A DNA stretch of 52,868 bases from Pseudomonas sp. Au-Pse12 (lineage in GTDB: Bacteria; Pseudomonadota; Gammaproteobacteria; Pseudomonadales; Pseudomonadaceae): positions 1 through 52,868 of the forward strand of contig NZ_JAJTTH010000020.1 of assembly GCF_021341665.1 (NCBI RefSeq), in the 5' to 3' direction. A program made the position numbers and the translations under genes. The notes beneath the pieces are model-generated. The model was not told the DNA's origin and ran no database searches. It was given only the letters and a program-made list of their open reading frames with translations. Shown here piece after piece: positions 33,231 to 40,566 of this stretch (its first letter is position 1; each line of letters starts with the position of its first letter).

Positions 33231-34390
33231 AGGGTTTGCTCCAAGGGGTGGGCCGGCACCCGGGTCAGCAGCCGGGTACCGTTGCCGGGCTGGCTGTCGC
33301 AACTGAAATAACCGCCCAGCAAATGGGCGCGCTCGTGCATGGCGACCTGGCCCAGCTGTTCGCGGCCCGGGGCCGGCGAGCTGATGAAGCCGCAACCGTC
33401 GTCGCTGACCCCGAGCAGCGCCTGGCCGTCTTCCAGGGCCAGGCTCAGGTGCACCTGCGAGGCCCCGGCGTGCTTGAGGATGTTGTTGATGGCTTCCTGG
33501 GCGATGCGGAACAGGGCGATCTCCACCGCGGCGGGCAGGCGCTGCGGCGCGCGCGCCCCCCAGTACACCACCAGGCCGGCGTCGCGCAGGCGGTCGGCCT
33601 CGCGGTCGATGGCCCGCAGCAGGCCGAAGTCGTCGAGCACGTGAGGGCGCAAGCCGCCGATCAGTTGCCGGCCTTCGCCGACGCAACCCTGGGCCAGTTG
33701 CAGGATGGTCTGCAGCTCTTCGTGCAGCTCGGCGGGCAACCGCGGACAGCGCCCGGCGAAGCCCTGCAGGCGCTGGTGCAGCCCGGCCAGGGTTTGCGCC
33801 AGGCCATCGTGCAGGTCATAGGCGACCCGCTTGCGTTCGTCTTCCTGGGCGCTGAACAGGCGCTGCACCAGTTCCGACATGCTGCGCTCCCGGGCTTGCA
33901 GGTCGCGCAGCAGGCGATGGTTTTCCAGGTGCGCCGCCAGCAGGGTGGCCAGCAGTTGCAAAGATTCCAGGTCTTCGCTGTCCGGCGGGCTGATGGGCAC
34001 GCTGTTGGCCAGCAGCAGGGCGCCGAAGGCGCGGCCGTCGGCGCGGTGCAACAGCACCCGCAGCACGGTGCTGCCCTGGGTCGGCGGCGGTTCTGGCCAC
34101 TGCGGGTGGTCGGCCAGGGCGCGCAGGCCTTGCAGGCGCTCGTCGTGACCCTGGGCGGCGCGGGTGTGCACCACGCCATCCTCGGCCCACTCCAGCAGCA
34201 GCCCGTGGTCCATGGCGGCAAAGGCACAGGCCCGTTGCACCACCCGCTGGCGCATCTGCTCGGGTGGCAGCTGCAGCAGCTCCTGGCCGGTGTCCACCAG
34301 CAGCCGCAGGCGCGCGGCGCGGCTCTGCGACTGTCGATACTGGCTGCGCAGGGCCAGAGCGCTGGCGGGGTCGAGGGGCGGCGTGGACAT
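33227..34390 (-). CDS. NarX-type (HisKA_3) sensor kinase with GAF-like domain
   Basis: This 387-residue soluble kinase has a GAF-like N-terminal half (VDTGQELLQLPPEQMRQRVVQRACAFAAMDHGLLLEW ... GALLLANSVP). It is followed by a HisKA_3 dimerisation helix with ERKRVAYDLHDGLAQTL (phospho-acceptor His194) and a compact ATPase (IAQEAINNILKHAGAS, VSDDGCGF). No membrane helix, so the signal is cytoplasmic. First gene of the four-gene operon. ATG 34390 precedes MSTPPLDPAS; the frame is open further upstream but overlaps the promoter region shared with the divergent gene. Confidence 0.88.
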   Translation of the reverse strand: MSTPPLDPASALALRSQYRQSQSRAARLRLLVDTGQELLQLPPEQMRQRVVQRACAFAAMDHGLLLEWAEDGVVHTRAAQGHDERLQGLRALADHPQWPEPPPTQGSTVLRVLLHRADGRAFGALLLANSVPISPPDSEDLESLQLLATLLAAHLENHRLLRDLQARERSMSELVQRLFSAQEDERKRVAYDLHDGLAQTLAGLHQRLQGFAGRCPRLPAELHEELQTILQLAQGCVGEGRQLIGGLRPHVLDDFGLLRAIDREADRLRDAGLVVYWGARAPQRLPAAVEIALFRIAQEAINNILKHAGASQVHLSLALEDGQALLGVSDDGCGFISSPAPGREQLGQVAMHERAHLLGGYFSCDSQPGNGTRLLTRVPAHPLEQTL

Positions 34391-34562
34391 GGCGGGGCTC
34401 CGGGGCGACGGCGGTGCGGTTGAACAGAGGTGGGCATTAGACCTGTTGCCCGGCAGCACGCCTATCTGCCGAATGGCATAGGCCGAAAGCTCCGGTTGGC
34501 CGATGGCGCGGGCGACGGCGATGGGCAAAGTGTGGCTCATTGAAACCCACTGGAGAAATCGT

Positions 34563-35081
34563 ATGAATCTGAAAACTACCGCACTGGCCCTGTTTTTTGC
34601 CTTCACCGCTCCGCTGGCGGTGGCCGCCGAGGTCAAGCCTTATGTCTACAGCAGCGTTGCCGAGTTGCCACAGGCGGCCCAGGACCGTGAGATCGCTGGC
34701 CTGTTCGACCGCTGGAACAGCGCCTTGCAGACCGGCAACCCGCAATCGGTGGTGAGCCTCTATGCAGCGAACGCGGTGTTGCAGCCTACGGTTTCCAACC
34801 AGGTGCGCAGCACCCACGCGCAGATCCAGGACTACTTCGAGCACTTCCTGGCGTCCAAGCCGGTGGGGCAGATCAACTACCGTGAAATCCGTCACCTGGG
34901 CCCCGATGCCGCCCTGGACAGCGGCGTCTACACCTTCACCCTGACCGATGCGGCCGGCAAGGCCGAGAAGGTCCAGGCGCGCTACACCTTCCTGTACGAG
35001 CGCATCGATGGCCAGTGGAAGATCCTCAACCACCACTCTTCGGCCATGCCGCAAGTTCAGCCGCAACTGGCCGCTCACTGA
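34563..35081 (+). CDS. Secreted SnoaL/SgcJ-like (NTF2-fold) protein
   Basis: The protein is 172 residues, with signal peptide MNLKTTALALFFAFTAPLAVAA, then an NTF2-like domain of the SgcJ/EcaC or CaMKII-association type: IAGLFDRWNSALQTGNPQSVVSLYAANAVLQPTV, YFEHFLASKP, ARYTFLYERIDGQWKILNHHSS. Proteins of this kind are small periplasmic pocket proteins without a known reaction. GGAGA before ATG 34563 decides the start. It is divergent from the phosphorelay operon, which makes it a plausible target or signal partner. Confidence 0.85.
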   Translation: MNLKTTALALFFAFTAPLAVAAEVKPYVYSSVAELPQAAQDREIAGLFDRWNSALQTGNPQSVVSLYAANAVLQPTVSNQVRSTHAQIQDYFEHFLASKPVGQINYREIRHLGPDAALDSGVYTFTLTDAAGKAEKVQARYTFLYERIDGQWKILNHHSSAMPQVQPQLAAH

Positions 35082-35144
35082 GCCACGTGCTTTACCCTTC
35101 ACGCCGAGCCTGTGCTCGGCGTTGTCGTTGTCGTTGCCCGGGGC

Positions 35145-36146
35145 TCACTGCTCGCGGTAGCGCCCCGGGGTCATGCCGAACCAGCGCAGGCAGGCCTTGT
35201 GGAAACTGCTCTGGTCGCGAAAGCCCAGCAGGGCGCCGATGTACTTGACGCTGCGCATCGAGTTGCGCAGAAAACTGTGGGCCAGCATCAGCCGCGCCTC
35301 GTCCTGCAGGGCCGAGAAATGCACGTCTTCGTGCCCCAGCCGGCGCTGCAGGCTGCGGGTGCTGACCCCGACCATCTGCGCGATGTTCGGCAGGTCGCTC
35401 GGCGCGCCCTGGGCCAGGCGTTCCGACAAGGCTCGCCGGACACGGGCGGTCATCGAGCCGTTGTGCAGCAGGTTGAGGCGGTTGCGCGCGTACTCCAGGT
35501 GCAGCACGTCCAGGGCCGGGTCGGCGGTGGGCAGGGCGATGGCGCAATCCTGGCTGCTGAACGACAGGCTGTTGTAGGGCGCGCAAAACTGCAGGTTGTC
35601 CCCCAGTAGCCGGCGCAGTGACGTGGTGTCCAGGGGTTCCGGGTAGGTGAAGGTGGCCGCCAGGGGGCGCACTTTGTGCTGCGGCAACAGCCAGTGCAGC
35701 AGGCCCAGGGTCTGGGCCGCGCCGGCATCGATGAAGGCCCGGGGCATGATCGAGGGTTCGCTGGCCACGTCGAAGCCGATCAGGGTCAGCATCTGCGGTT
35801 TGCGTTCCAGGCACATGCAAAAGCCGTTGCTGATCAGCGCGTGGTAATCCACCAGGCGTTGCAGCGCGGTGCCCAGGGTGGCGCAGGACATCACCGCATA
35901 CCCCAGGGCCTCCAGGTTGGCCGGGTGGGCCTTGCTGTAAGCCAGCAGGCCGAGGTCCGGCTTGCCGGTGCGACGCGCGGCTTCGTGCATGACCTGATAG
36001 ACCAGTTCCAGTCTCACTCCCTTGGGGTTTTCATACACATCCCGCAGGCTGCTGCCGAATTGCTTGAGCAAGGTTTCGACGTGGGCGCCGCCTTCATTCA
36101 TGACATCGGCAAGCACCCGAAAACTGGCGCTGGTCATTCTGTGCAT
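35145..36146 (-). CDS. AraC-family regulator (OruR/ArgR-like layout)
   Basis: In this 333-residue regulator the N-terminal arabinose-binding-like domain (PF12625 type: LELVYQVMHEAARRTGKPDLGLLAYSKAHPANLEALGYAVMSCATLGTALQRLVDYH) is followed by a C-terminal double HTH (IAQMVGVSTRSLQRRLGHEDVHFSALQDEARLMLAHSFL, VKYIGALLGFRDQSSFHKACLRWFGMTPGRYRE). ATG 36146 has GGAAG 5 nt upstream. Typical targets are divergent catabolic genes; here the divergent gene is the EAL protein, 250 nt away. The ligand is unknown. Confidence 0.87.
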   Translation of the reverse strand: MHRMTSASFRVLADVMNEGGAHVETLLKQFGSSLRDVYENPKGVRLELVYQVMHEAARRTGKPDLGLLAYSKAHPANLEALGYAVMSCATLGTALQRLVDYHALISNGFCMCLERKPQMLTLIGFDVASEPSIMPRAFIDAGAAQTLGLLHWLLPQHKVRPLAATFTYPEPLDTTSLRRLLGDNLQFCAPYNSLSFSSQDCAIALPTADPALDVLHLEYARNRLNLLHNGSMTARVRRALSERLAQGAPSDLPNIAQMVGVSTRSLQRRLGHEDVHFSALQDEARLMLAHSFLRNSMRSVKYIGALLGFRDQSSFHKACLRWFGMTPGRYREQ

Positions 36147-36395
36147 AGGTCTTCCTGGACTGGTGGCTAAGTGATAGCGGAGAGGCCGTTCGCATGATTG
36201 CAATAAACGCGGGGCCGCAGACGATTCGGCAGCGCCGCGCGTTTCCAAGGACAAGCGAAAGGTATCCAGGAACACTTCCTCAAGGCGTACAGGAGGGTCG
36301 ATCATGGTCGGCCAGGGGCCCTGAAGGATGGTGATGGCCAGCGCGTCGCGTGCGGTTTGTCGCGAGGGTGCCGTTGTCTTGCCCGGGGAGTTGTC

Positions 36396-37169
36396 ATGCA
36401 AAGCGTCAGAGACTTTTATCGTGAACTGGCCGAGGGGCGCCTGATGCTGGCGTTCCAGCCGGTGGTGTGGTTGCCCGACAGCACTCGGGTGCTCTACCAC
36501 GAGGGTTTGCTGCGCCATGTCGATGCCCAGGGCGGCGAAGTCTATCCTCTGGCGCTGCTGGAAAAACACCAACTGATGCGTGAACTGGATCACAGCGTGG
36601 TGCTTTGCGTGATCGAGGGTCTGCGCGGCAACGAGCGCCTGCGCCTGGGCTGCAACATCTCGGCGCAGAGCGCGATCATCGACGACTTCTGGTGGCCGAT
36701 TCTGCAGGTGCTGCGCGACTGGCCTTCCGTCGCTGCGCGGCTGGTGATCGAGATCACCGAAAGCGCCACGCCACCGAGCATCGAGGCGGCCAGCGAGTTT
36801 GTCCTGTGCCTGCGCGAACTGGGGTGCCGGGTGGCCATCGATGATTTCGGCGCGGGCCTGGGCACCCTGGAATTCATCCGCCAGACCCGGCCGGACATCG
36901 TCAAGATCGACAAGGGCTACCTGCACCGGGCGCGTGGCGAACTCAACAGCGCGCAGACCCTCAGCCACCTGGTGCAACTGTGCAAGACCCTGGCGCCCTG
37001 CGTGATCATCGAGGGGGTGGAAACCGCCGCCGACCAGAGCCTGGCCACGGCCTGCGGTGGCGAGTGGGGGCAGGGCTATCTGTTCGGGCGCCCGCAGGTC
37101 GATCGCCTGGGCTGGCGTTGCCGCCTGGAGCAGCGGATGGCGCCGCTGTGTGCGCTGGATCAGGCCTAG
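36396..37169 (+). CDS. EAL-domain protein (c-di-GMP phosphodiesterase)
   Basis: This 257-residue protein is a stand-alone EAL domain with no sensor domain or membrane helix. Key motifs are present: the signature as HEGLLR (Glu kept, Ala to Gly), NISAQS (metal-binding Asn), EITES, DDFGAG, KIDKGYL, IIEGVE and QGYLFG. Hydrolysis of c-di-GMP is therefore likely, although the Ala-to-Gly change in the signature is less common. ATG 36396 follows GGGGAG. The size resembles small YjcC/BlrP-type regulators that lower c-di-GMP. Confidence 0.86.
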   Translation: MQSVRDFYRELAEGRLMLAFQPVVWLPDSTRVLYHEGLLRHVDAQGGEVYPLALLEKHQLMRELDHSVVLCVIEGLRGNERLRLGCNISAQSAIIDDFWWPILQVLRDWPSVAARLVIEITESATPPSIEAASEFVLCLRELGCRVAIDDFGAGLGTLEFIRQTRPDIVKIDKGYLHRARGELNSAQTLSHLVQLCKTLAPCVIIEGVETAADQSLATACGGEWGQGYLFGRPQVDRLGWRCRLEQRMAPLCALDQA

Positions 37170-37223
37170 CCCGGTTGCGCCACGGTACGGCGCCTGCCCC
37201 GGTGCGAGCCCGCCTGACGGGGT

Positions 37224-37637
37224 TCAATCAGCCTGCGGGGTGATGGGCGGGGTGTGGGCCGTCGGGTCTTGTACCTCGGCACTGATGGGCAATGCCGCCA
37301 GGTCTTCCTCGGGAATCTCCTTCATGTCCACGTGCATGTTGCGCTTGGGCCGTTCCGGCTGGAACGCGTCGTAGGGCAGCAGCACGGTGTCGAGCGCCGC
37401 ATCCAGGGGCAGGCTGGCGATCATCAGGATCGGGCACACCACCATCACCCAGCAGCCGCCGGTGATCATGCGTGCGTAGCCCATGTCGTAGCCGGTGAGC
37501 ACTTGGGCGTTGGTCTTGACGCTGCGGTAGTAGCGGTCGTCGCGAAAGTCCAGGGCATTGCCGCGAGTCATGTAGGTGCCGCAGCCGGACAGCAGCAGGG
37601 TGTTGAGCAGCAACAGGTAATTGATGATTCGGATGAT
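37224..37637 (-). CDS. YceK/YidQ-like lipoprotein, tandem copy 3
   Basis: This is a lipoprotein of about 137 residues with lipobox LLSGC and the core YDMGYARMITGGCWVMVVCPILMIASLPLDAALDTVLLPYDAF; it has a longer C-terminal tail than its two neighbours. There is no in-frame ATG or GTG between the preceding stop and the lipobox. I place the start at ATC 37637, four nt after GGAAG, because this gives (M)IIRIINYLLLLNTLLLSGC, a normal signal with Arg; the only TTG (37613) gives a signal too short and without a charge. The same GGAAGCCxG-ATC-ATC-CGA occurs in copy 2. The start is uncertain. Confidence 0.72.
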   Translation of the reverse strand: MIRIINYLLLLNTLLLSGCGTYMTRGNALDFRDDRYYRSVKTNAQVLTGYDMGYARMITGGCWVMVVCPILMIASLPLDAALDTVLLPYDAFQPERPKRNMHVDMKEIPEEDLAALPISAEVQDPTAHTPPITPQAD

Positions 37638-37673
37638 CGGGCTTCCATTCAGGGCAGTGGCAGGGGGCGAGGC

Positions 37674-37952
37674 TCAGGGCTTCATCGCGTCGTAGGGCAG
37701 CAGCACGGTGTCGACGGCGGCGTCCAGGGGCAGGCTGGCGATCATCAGGATCGGACACACCACCGTGACCCAGCAGGCGCCAGTGACCATGCGTGCCTGG
37801 CCCATGTCGTAGCCGGTGAGTATCTGCGCGTTCATCGTCGTGCCGCGGTAATAGCGATCGTCGCGCCAATCATGGCCGCTACGAACCACGTAGGTGCCGC
37901 AACCGCTCAGCAGCAGAGTGTTGAGCAACAGGCAAAGGATGCTTCGGATGAT
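37674..37952 (-). CDS. YceK/YidQ-like lipoprotein, tandem copy 2
   Basis: This lipoprotein of about 92 residues shares YDMGQARMVTGACWVTVVCPILMIASLPLDAAVDTVLLPYDA with copy 3, and the layout (RDDRYYRG before it) with both others. Like copy 3 it lacks an in-frame ATG or GTG. GGAAGCCTG precedes ATC ATC CGA; a CTG at 37955 is also possible. Starting at ATC 37952 gives IIRSILCLLLNTLLLSGC, a regular lipoprotein signal. Stop-to-start distances in the array are short, so one transcript is likely. The function of YceK-type lipoproteins is unknown. Confidence 0.72.
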   Translation of the reverse strand: MIRSILCLLLNTLLLSGCGTYVVRSGHDWRDDRYYRGTTMNAQILTGYDMGQARMVTGACWVTVVCPILMIASLPLDAAVDTVLLPYDAMKP

Positions 37953-37991
37953 CAGGCTTCCACGCAGGGTCGAGACAGGGGCGGGCGAGAA

Positions 37992-38312
37992 TCAGTGACT
38001 CATCGCGTCATAGGGCAGCAGCGCGGTGTCGGCCACGGCATCCACCGGCAGGCTGACGATGGCCACCACCGGGCAGACGATGCTCATCCAGCAGAAGAGC
38101 GTGGCATAGCCGTCGTAGCCGCTGGCGCCGCGCATGGTCAGCAGTTCGATGTTGGCCTGGGTGCCTTTGTAGTAGTCGTAGCCGCTGTGGGCGTTGGGGG
38201 TGCGGGCGATCAGCGTGCCGCAACCCACCAGGGACAGCAGCGACAGTGCCAGTACAGCGTTGAGTGCTTTGATGATGCCATTCCTTAGCGAGCGGATTTT
38301 TGCCGCGCGCAT
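37992..38312 (-). CDS. YceK/YidQ-like lipoprotein, tandem copy 1
   Basis: This 106-residue lipoprotein starts at ATG 38312 (MRAAKIRSLRNGIIKALNAVL) with lipobox SLVGC, and has the family core GYATLFCWMSIVCPVVAIVSLPVDAVADTALLPYDAM. The core suggests a hairpin of hydrophobic segments held by cysteines. It is the first and most divergent of three tandem paralogues, and the only one with a conventional start. An internal GGAATGGC-ATC-ATC-AAA aligns with the start regions of copies 2 and 3. Confidence 0.78.
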   Translation of the reverse strand: MRAAKIRSLRNGIIKALNAVLALSLLSLVGCGTLIARTPNAHSGYDYYKGTQANIELLTMRGASGYDGYATLFCWMSIVCPVVAIVSLPVDAVADTALLPYDAMSH

Positions 38313-38371
38313 CGTCGCAGAAGCCAGGCGCGCAAGCTAGATCGGCCTGGATAAATACTCGCCCGGCCCGA

Positions 38372-38908
38372 TCAGACCTCTGACGGGATCAACAGCAGCA
38401 GATCGGTATCGCCGATATCCACGCCGGCCTGGCTCAGCAGGGTGCTGGCCTGACCCCGGTGGTGGGTCTGGTGATTGAAGAAATGCACCAGCAGGGCGTG
38501 CACATTGCGCTCGGCCACCACGCCCTGGGTGTTGGCGTAGTGCAGGTTGCTGTCCAGCTCGGCGTCGCTCAGTGCCTGGCAGAAATCGAGGATCAGCGAG
38601 TCCAGCCACTGGCGTTGTTGCCAGAGCCCGCGCAGGTCGGGAAACAGCAGGGTCTTGAGGTCCTGTGGCTGGGGCACCTGCTGCAGCGGGGCCAGAGCCG
38701 GAGGCCGCGCCGGGTGTTGGGCAAAGCGCTTGAGCCAGATCGTGTCACCGGCCAGCAGGTGATTGAGGGTGCCGAGGATCGAGCCGAAAAACGCCTGGCG
38801 GTCGAGGACGATCTGCGCCTCGGGCAGGGTCATGGCGGCGTTGTACAGCTTGGCGTTCATCCATTGGTTGTAGCGGGCCATCAGGCACAGGTGCTCGGTG
38901 CGCTTCAT
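38372..38908 (-). CDS. DinB-family metal-dependent protein
   Basis: This 178-residue four-helix-bundle protein has the three family histidines: LNHLLAGDTIW, and HFFNHQTHHRGQ near the C-terminus. It starts MKRTEHLCLMARYNQWMNAKLY. DinB/YfiT proteins are putative thiol-dependent transferases or hydrolases; no substrate can be read off. ATG 38908 follows AGAGGAACAG. It runs opposite to the PLP enzyme at 39140 and does not obviously belong to that cluster. Confidence 0.88.
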   Translation of the reverse strand: MKRTEHLCLMARYNQWMNAKLYNAAMTLPEAQIVLDRQAFFGSILGTLNHLLAGDTIWLKRFAQHPARPPALAPLQQVPQPQDLKTLLFPDLRGLWQQRQWLDSLILDFCQALSDAELDSNLHYANTQGVVAERNVHALLVHFFNHQTHHRGQASTLLSQAGVDIGDTDLLLLIPSEV

Positions 38909-39139
38909 TGCTGTTCCTCTGGGGCTGGGCGTGCAGCAGCTTCGCAAGCTGGCTGGGCACTGCGCAAGAGGCGCCGTGAAGGCCTTGCGCACAGCCGGTT
39001 TTGCGGGCGTTGCAGCCATTAAAAAAACCGCCCCTTTGGCCCCGATAACATCGTTTCTCGGGGCTTGGGCTTTTCTCTATATTGGCCACCAGATCCAGCG
39101 CGGCAAGAGGCCGCGCGCCCTTTATGGTGAGCCGTTGCA

Positions 39140-40414
39140 ATGAATAAAAAACCTGAACGCACAGGGCTGGAAAACCCCGGAACCGCTACCCGGGTGGTCT
39201 GGGGCGGCGAGCAAGTCCGTCACCCCTACAACGCCACGCAAACCCCGATTGTCGCCAGCGCCGCCTACGGTTACGACGACATTGACCAGTGGTACGACGT
39301 GGCCCTGGGCAAGGCCCCGGGCTTCATCTACAGCCGCATGAGCAACCCCACCGTGGAAACCCTGGAAGCCAAGCTGCGGGACCTGGAAAGCGCCGAATCG
39401 GCGGTGGCCTTCAGCAGCGGCATGGCGGCCATCAGCGGGGTGCTCTACAGCTTCCTGCGCCACGGCCAGCGGGTGGTGTCGACCAAGGACAGCTACGGCG
39501 GCACCAACAAGATTTTCGAAGAGTTCCTGCCGCGCATGGGCGTGGCCGTGAGCCTCTGCGAAACCTTCGACCAGCAGCAGATCGAGGCCGAGATCGCCAA
39601 GGGCTGCGACCTGCTGTACCTGGAAACCCCGACCAACCCGACCTTGAAGATCGTCGATATCCAGCGTCTGGTGGCGGCGGCGAAAAAAGTCGGCGCCCTG
39701 GTGGTGGCGGACAACACCTTCGCCACGCCGCTGAACCAGAACCCCCTGGCCCTGGGCGTGGACGTGGTGATCCACAGCGCCACCAAGTTCCTCAGTGGCC
39801 ACGGCGATGTGCTCGGCGGCGTGGCCTGCGGCAGCGAAGCGCTGATGAGCCAGGTGCGCCATTACCGGGAAATCAACGGCGCCAGCCTCGATCCGTTCTC
39901 GGCCTACCTGATCATCCGCGGGATCAAGACCCTGGCCCTGCGCATGCGCCAGCAACAGCACAGCGCCGCGCAGCTGGCGCAGTTCCTGCTCAACGAACCA
40001 CTGGTGGAATCGGTGAACTACCCGGGCCTGCCCAGCCACCCGAACCACGCCGTGGCCTGTGCGCAGATGCGCGGTTTCGGCGCCATCGTCAGCTTTGTCC
40101 TGGTGGGCGGCATGGACAGCGTCAAGCTGCTCTTGCCGCGCCTGCGCTATGCCCACTGCGCCGGCAACCTGGGTGCGGTGGAAACCATCTACGGCCCGGC
40201 GCGCACCACCAGCCATGTCGAGAACACCCTGGAAGAGCGTCAGGCCCTGGGCATTTCCGAAGGGCTGGTACGGGTCTCGGTGGGCATCGAAGACACCGAT
40301 GACCTGCTGGCGGACCTGCAACAGGCCTTCGCCTGGCTGCGTCAATCGCTCAAGCACAACCCGGCGTCCGACGCCGTTCCTTCCCTGCAGGCCCGGGCCG
40401 AGGTCGCCCACTGA
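39140..40414 (+). CDS. Cys/Met-metabolism PLP enzyme, candidate gamma-lyase of the homoserine island
   Basis: This 424-residue fold-type-I PLP enzyme of the cystathionine gamma-synthase/lyase family has the cofactor Lys216 in SATKFLSGH. YSRMSNPT provides the Tyr64/Arg66 phosphate ligands from the neighbouring subunit, ETPTNPT is present, and Asp191 in ADNTFATP pairs with the pyridine ring. Members do gamma-elimination or gamma-replacement on O- or S-substituted homoserines. No met or cys biosynthetic gene is adjacent; instead a permease, homoserine dehydrogenase and aldehyde dehydrogenase follow. This matches the gene set described for the canavanine gamma-lyase pathway of some Pseudomonadaceae and Rhizobiales. 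The substrate is inference; O-acylhomoserine or methionine remain possible. Confidence 0.82.
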   Translation: MNKKPERTGLENPGTATRVVWGGEQVRHPYNATQTPIVASAAYGYDDIDQWYDVALGKAPGFIYSRMSNPTVETLEAKLRDLESAESAVAFSSGMAAISGVLYSFLRHGQRVVSTKDSYGGTNKIFEEFLPRMGVAVSLCETFDQQQIEAEIAKGCDLLYLETPTNPTLKIVDIQRLVAAAKKVGALVVADNTFATPLNQNPLALGVDVVIHSATKFLSGHGDVLGGVACGSEALMSQVRHYREINGASLDPFSAYLIIRGIKTLALRMRQQQHSAAQLAQFLLNEPLVESVNYPGLPSHPNHAVACAQMRGFGAIVSFVLVGGMDSVKLLLPRLRYAHCAGNLGAVETIYGPARTTSHVENTLEERQALGISEGLVRVSVGIEDTDDLLADLQQAFAWLRQSLKHNPASDAVPSLQARAEVAH

Positions 40415-40428
40415 AAGAGCGCGCAACA

Positions 40429-40455
40429 CCCCCACAGCAAGGCAGCCAGTGGGGG
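40429..40455 (+). terminator. Hairpin after the PLP enzyme gene
   Basis: CCCCCAC (40429-40435) pairs with GTGGGGG (40449-40455). No strong U-tract follows, so it may only attenuate reading into the permease gene. Confidence 0.5.
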
Positions 40456-40566
40456 CTTCATGAAGAGGAATAACAATAAAAACCTGGTGGCATCCGATTT
40501 GTTTTCTGCCCATTTCCACAGTCGCAGAAATTGAGACTTGCCCTGACAACTTTCATGAGAACCATC

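Noticed and set aside
39020..39100. Attenuator or riboswitch before the PLP enzyme gene
   Set aside because: GC-rich inverted repeats (CCCCGA/TCGGGG) are present, but no known riboswitch pattern or leader peptide could be recognised.
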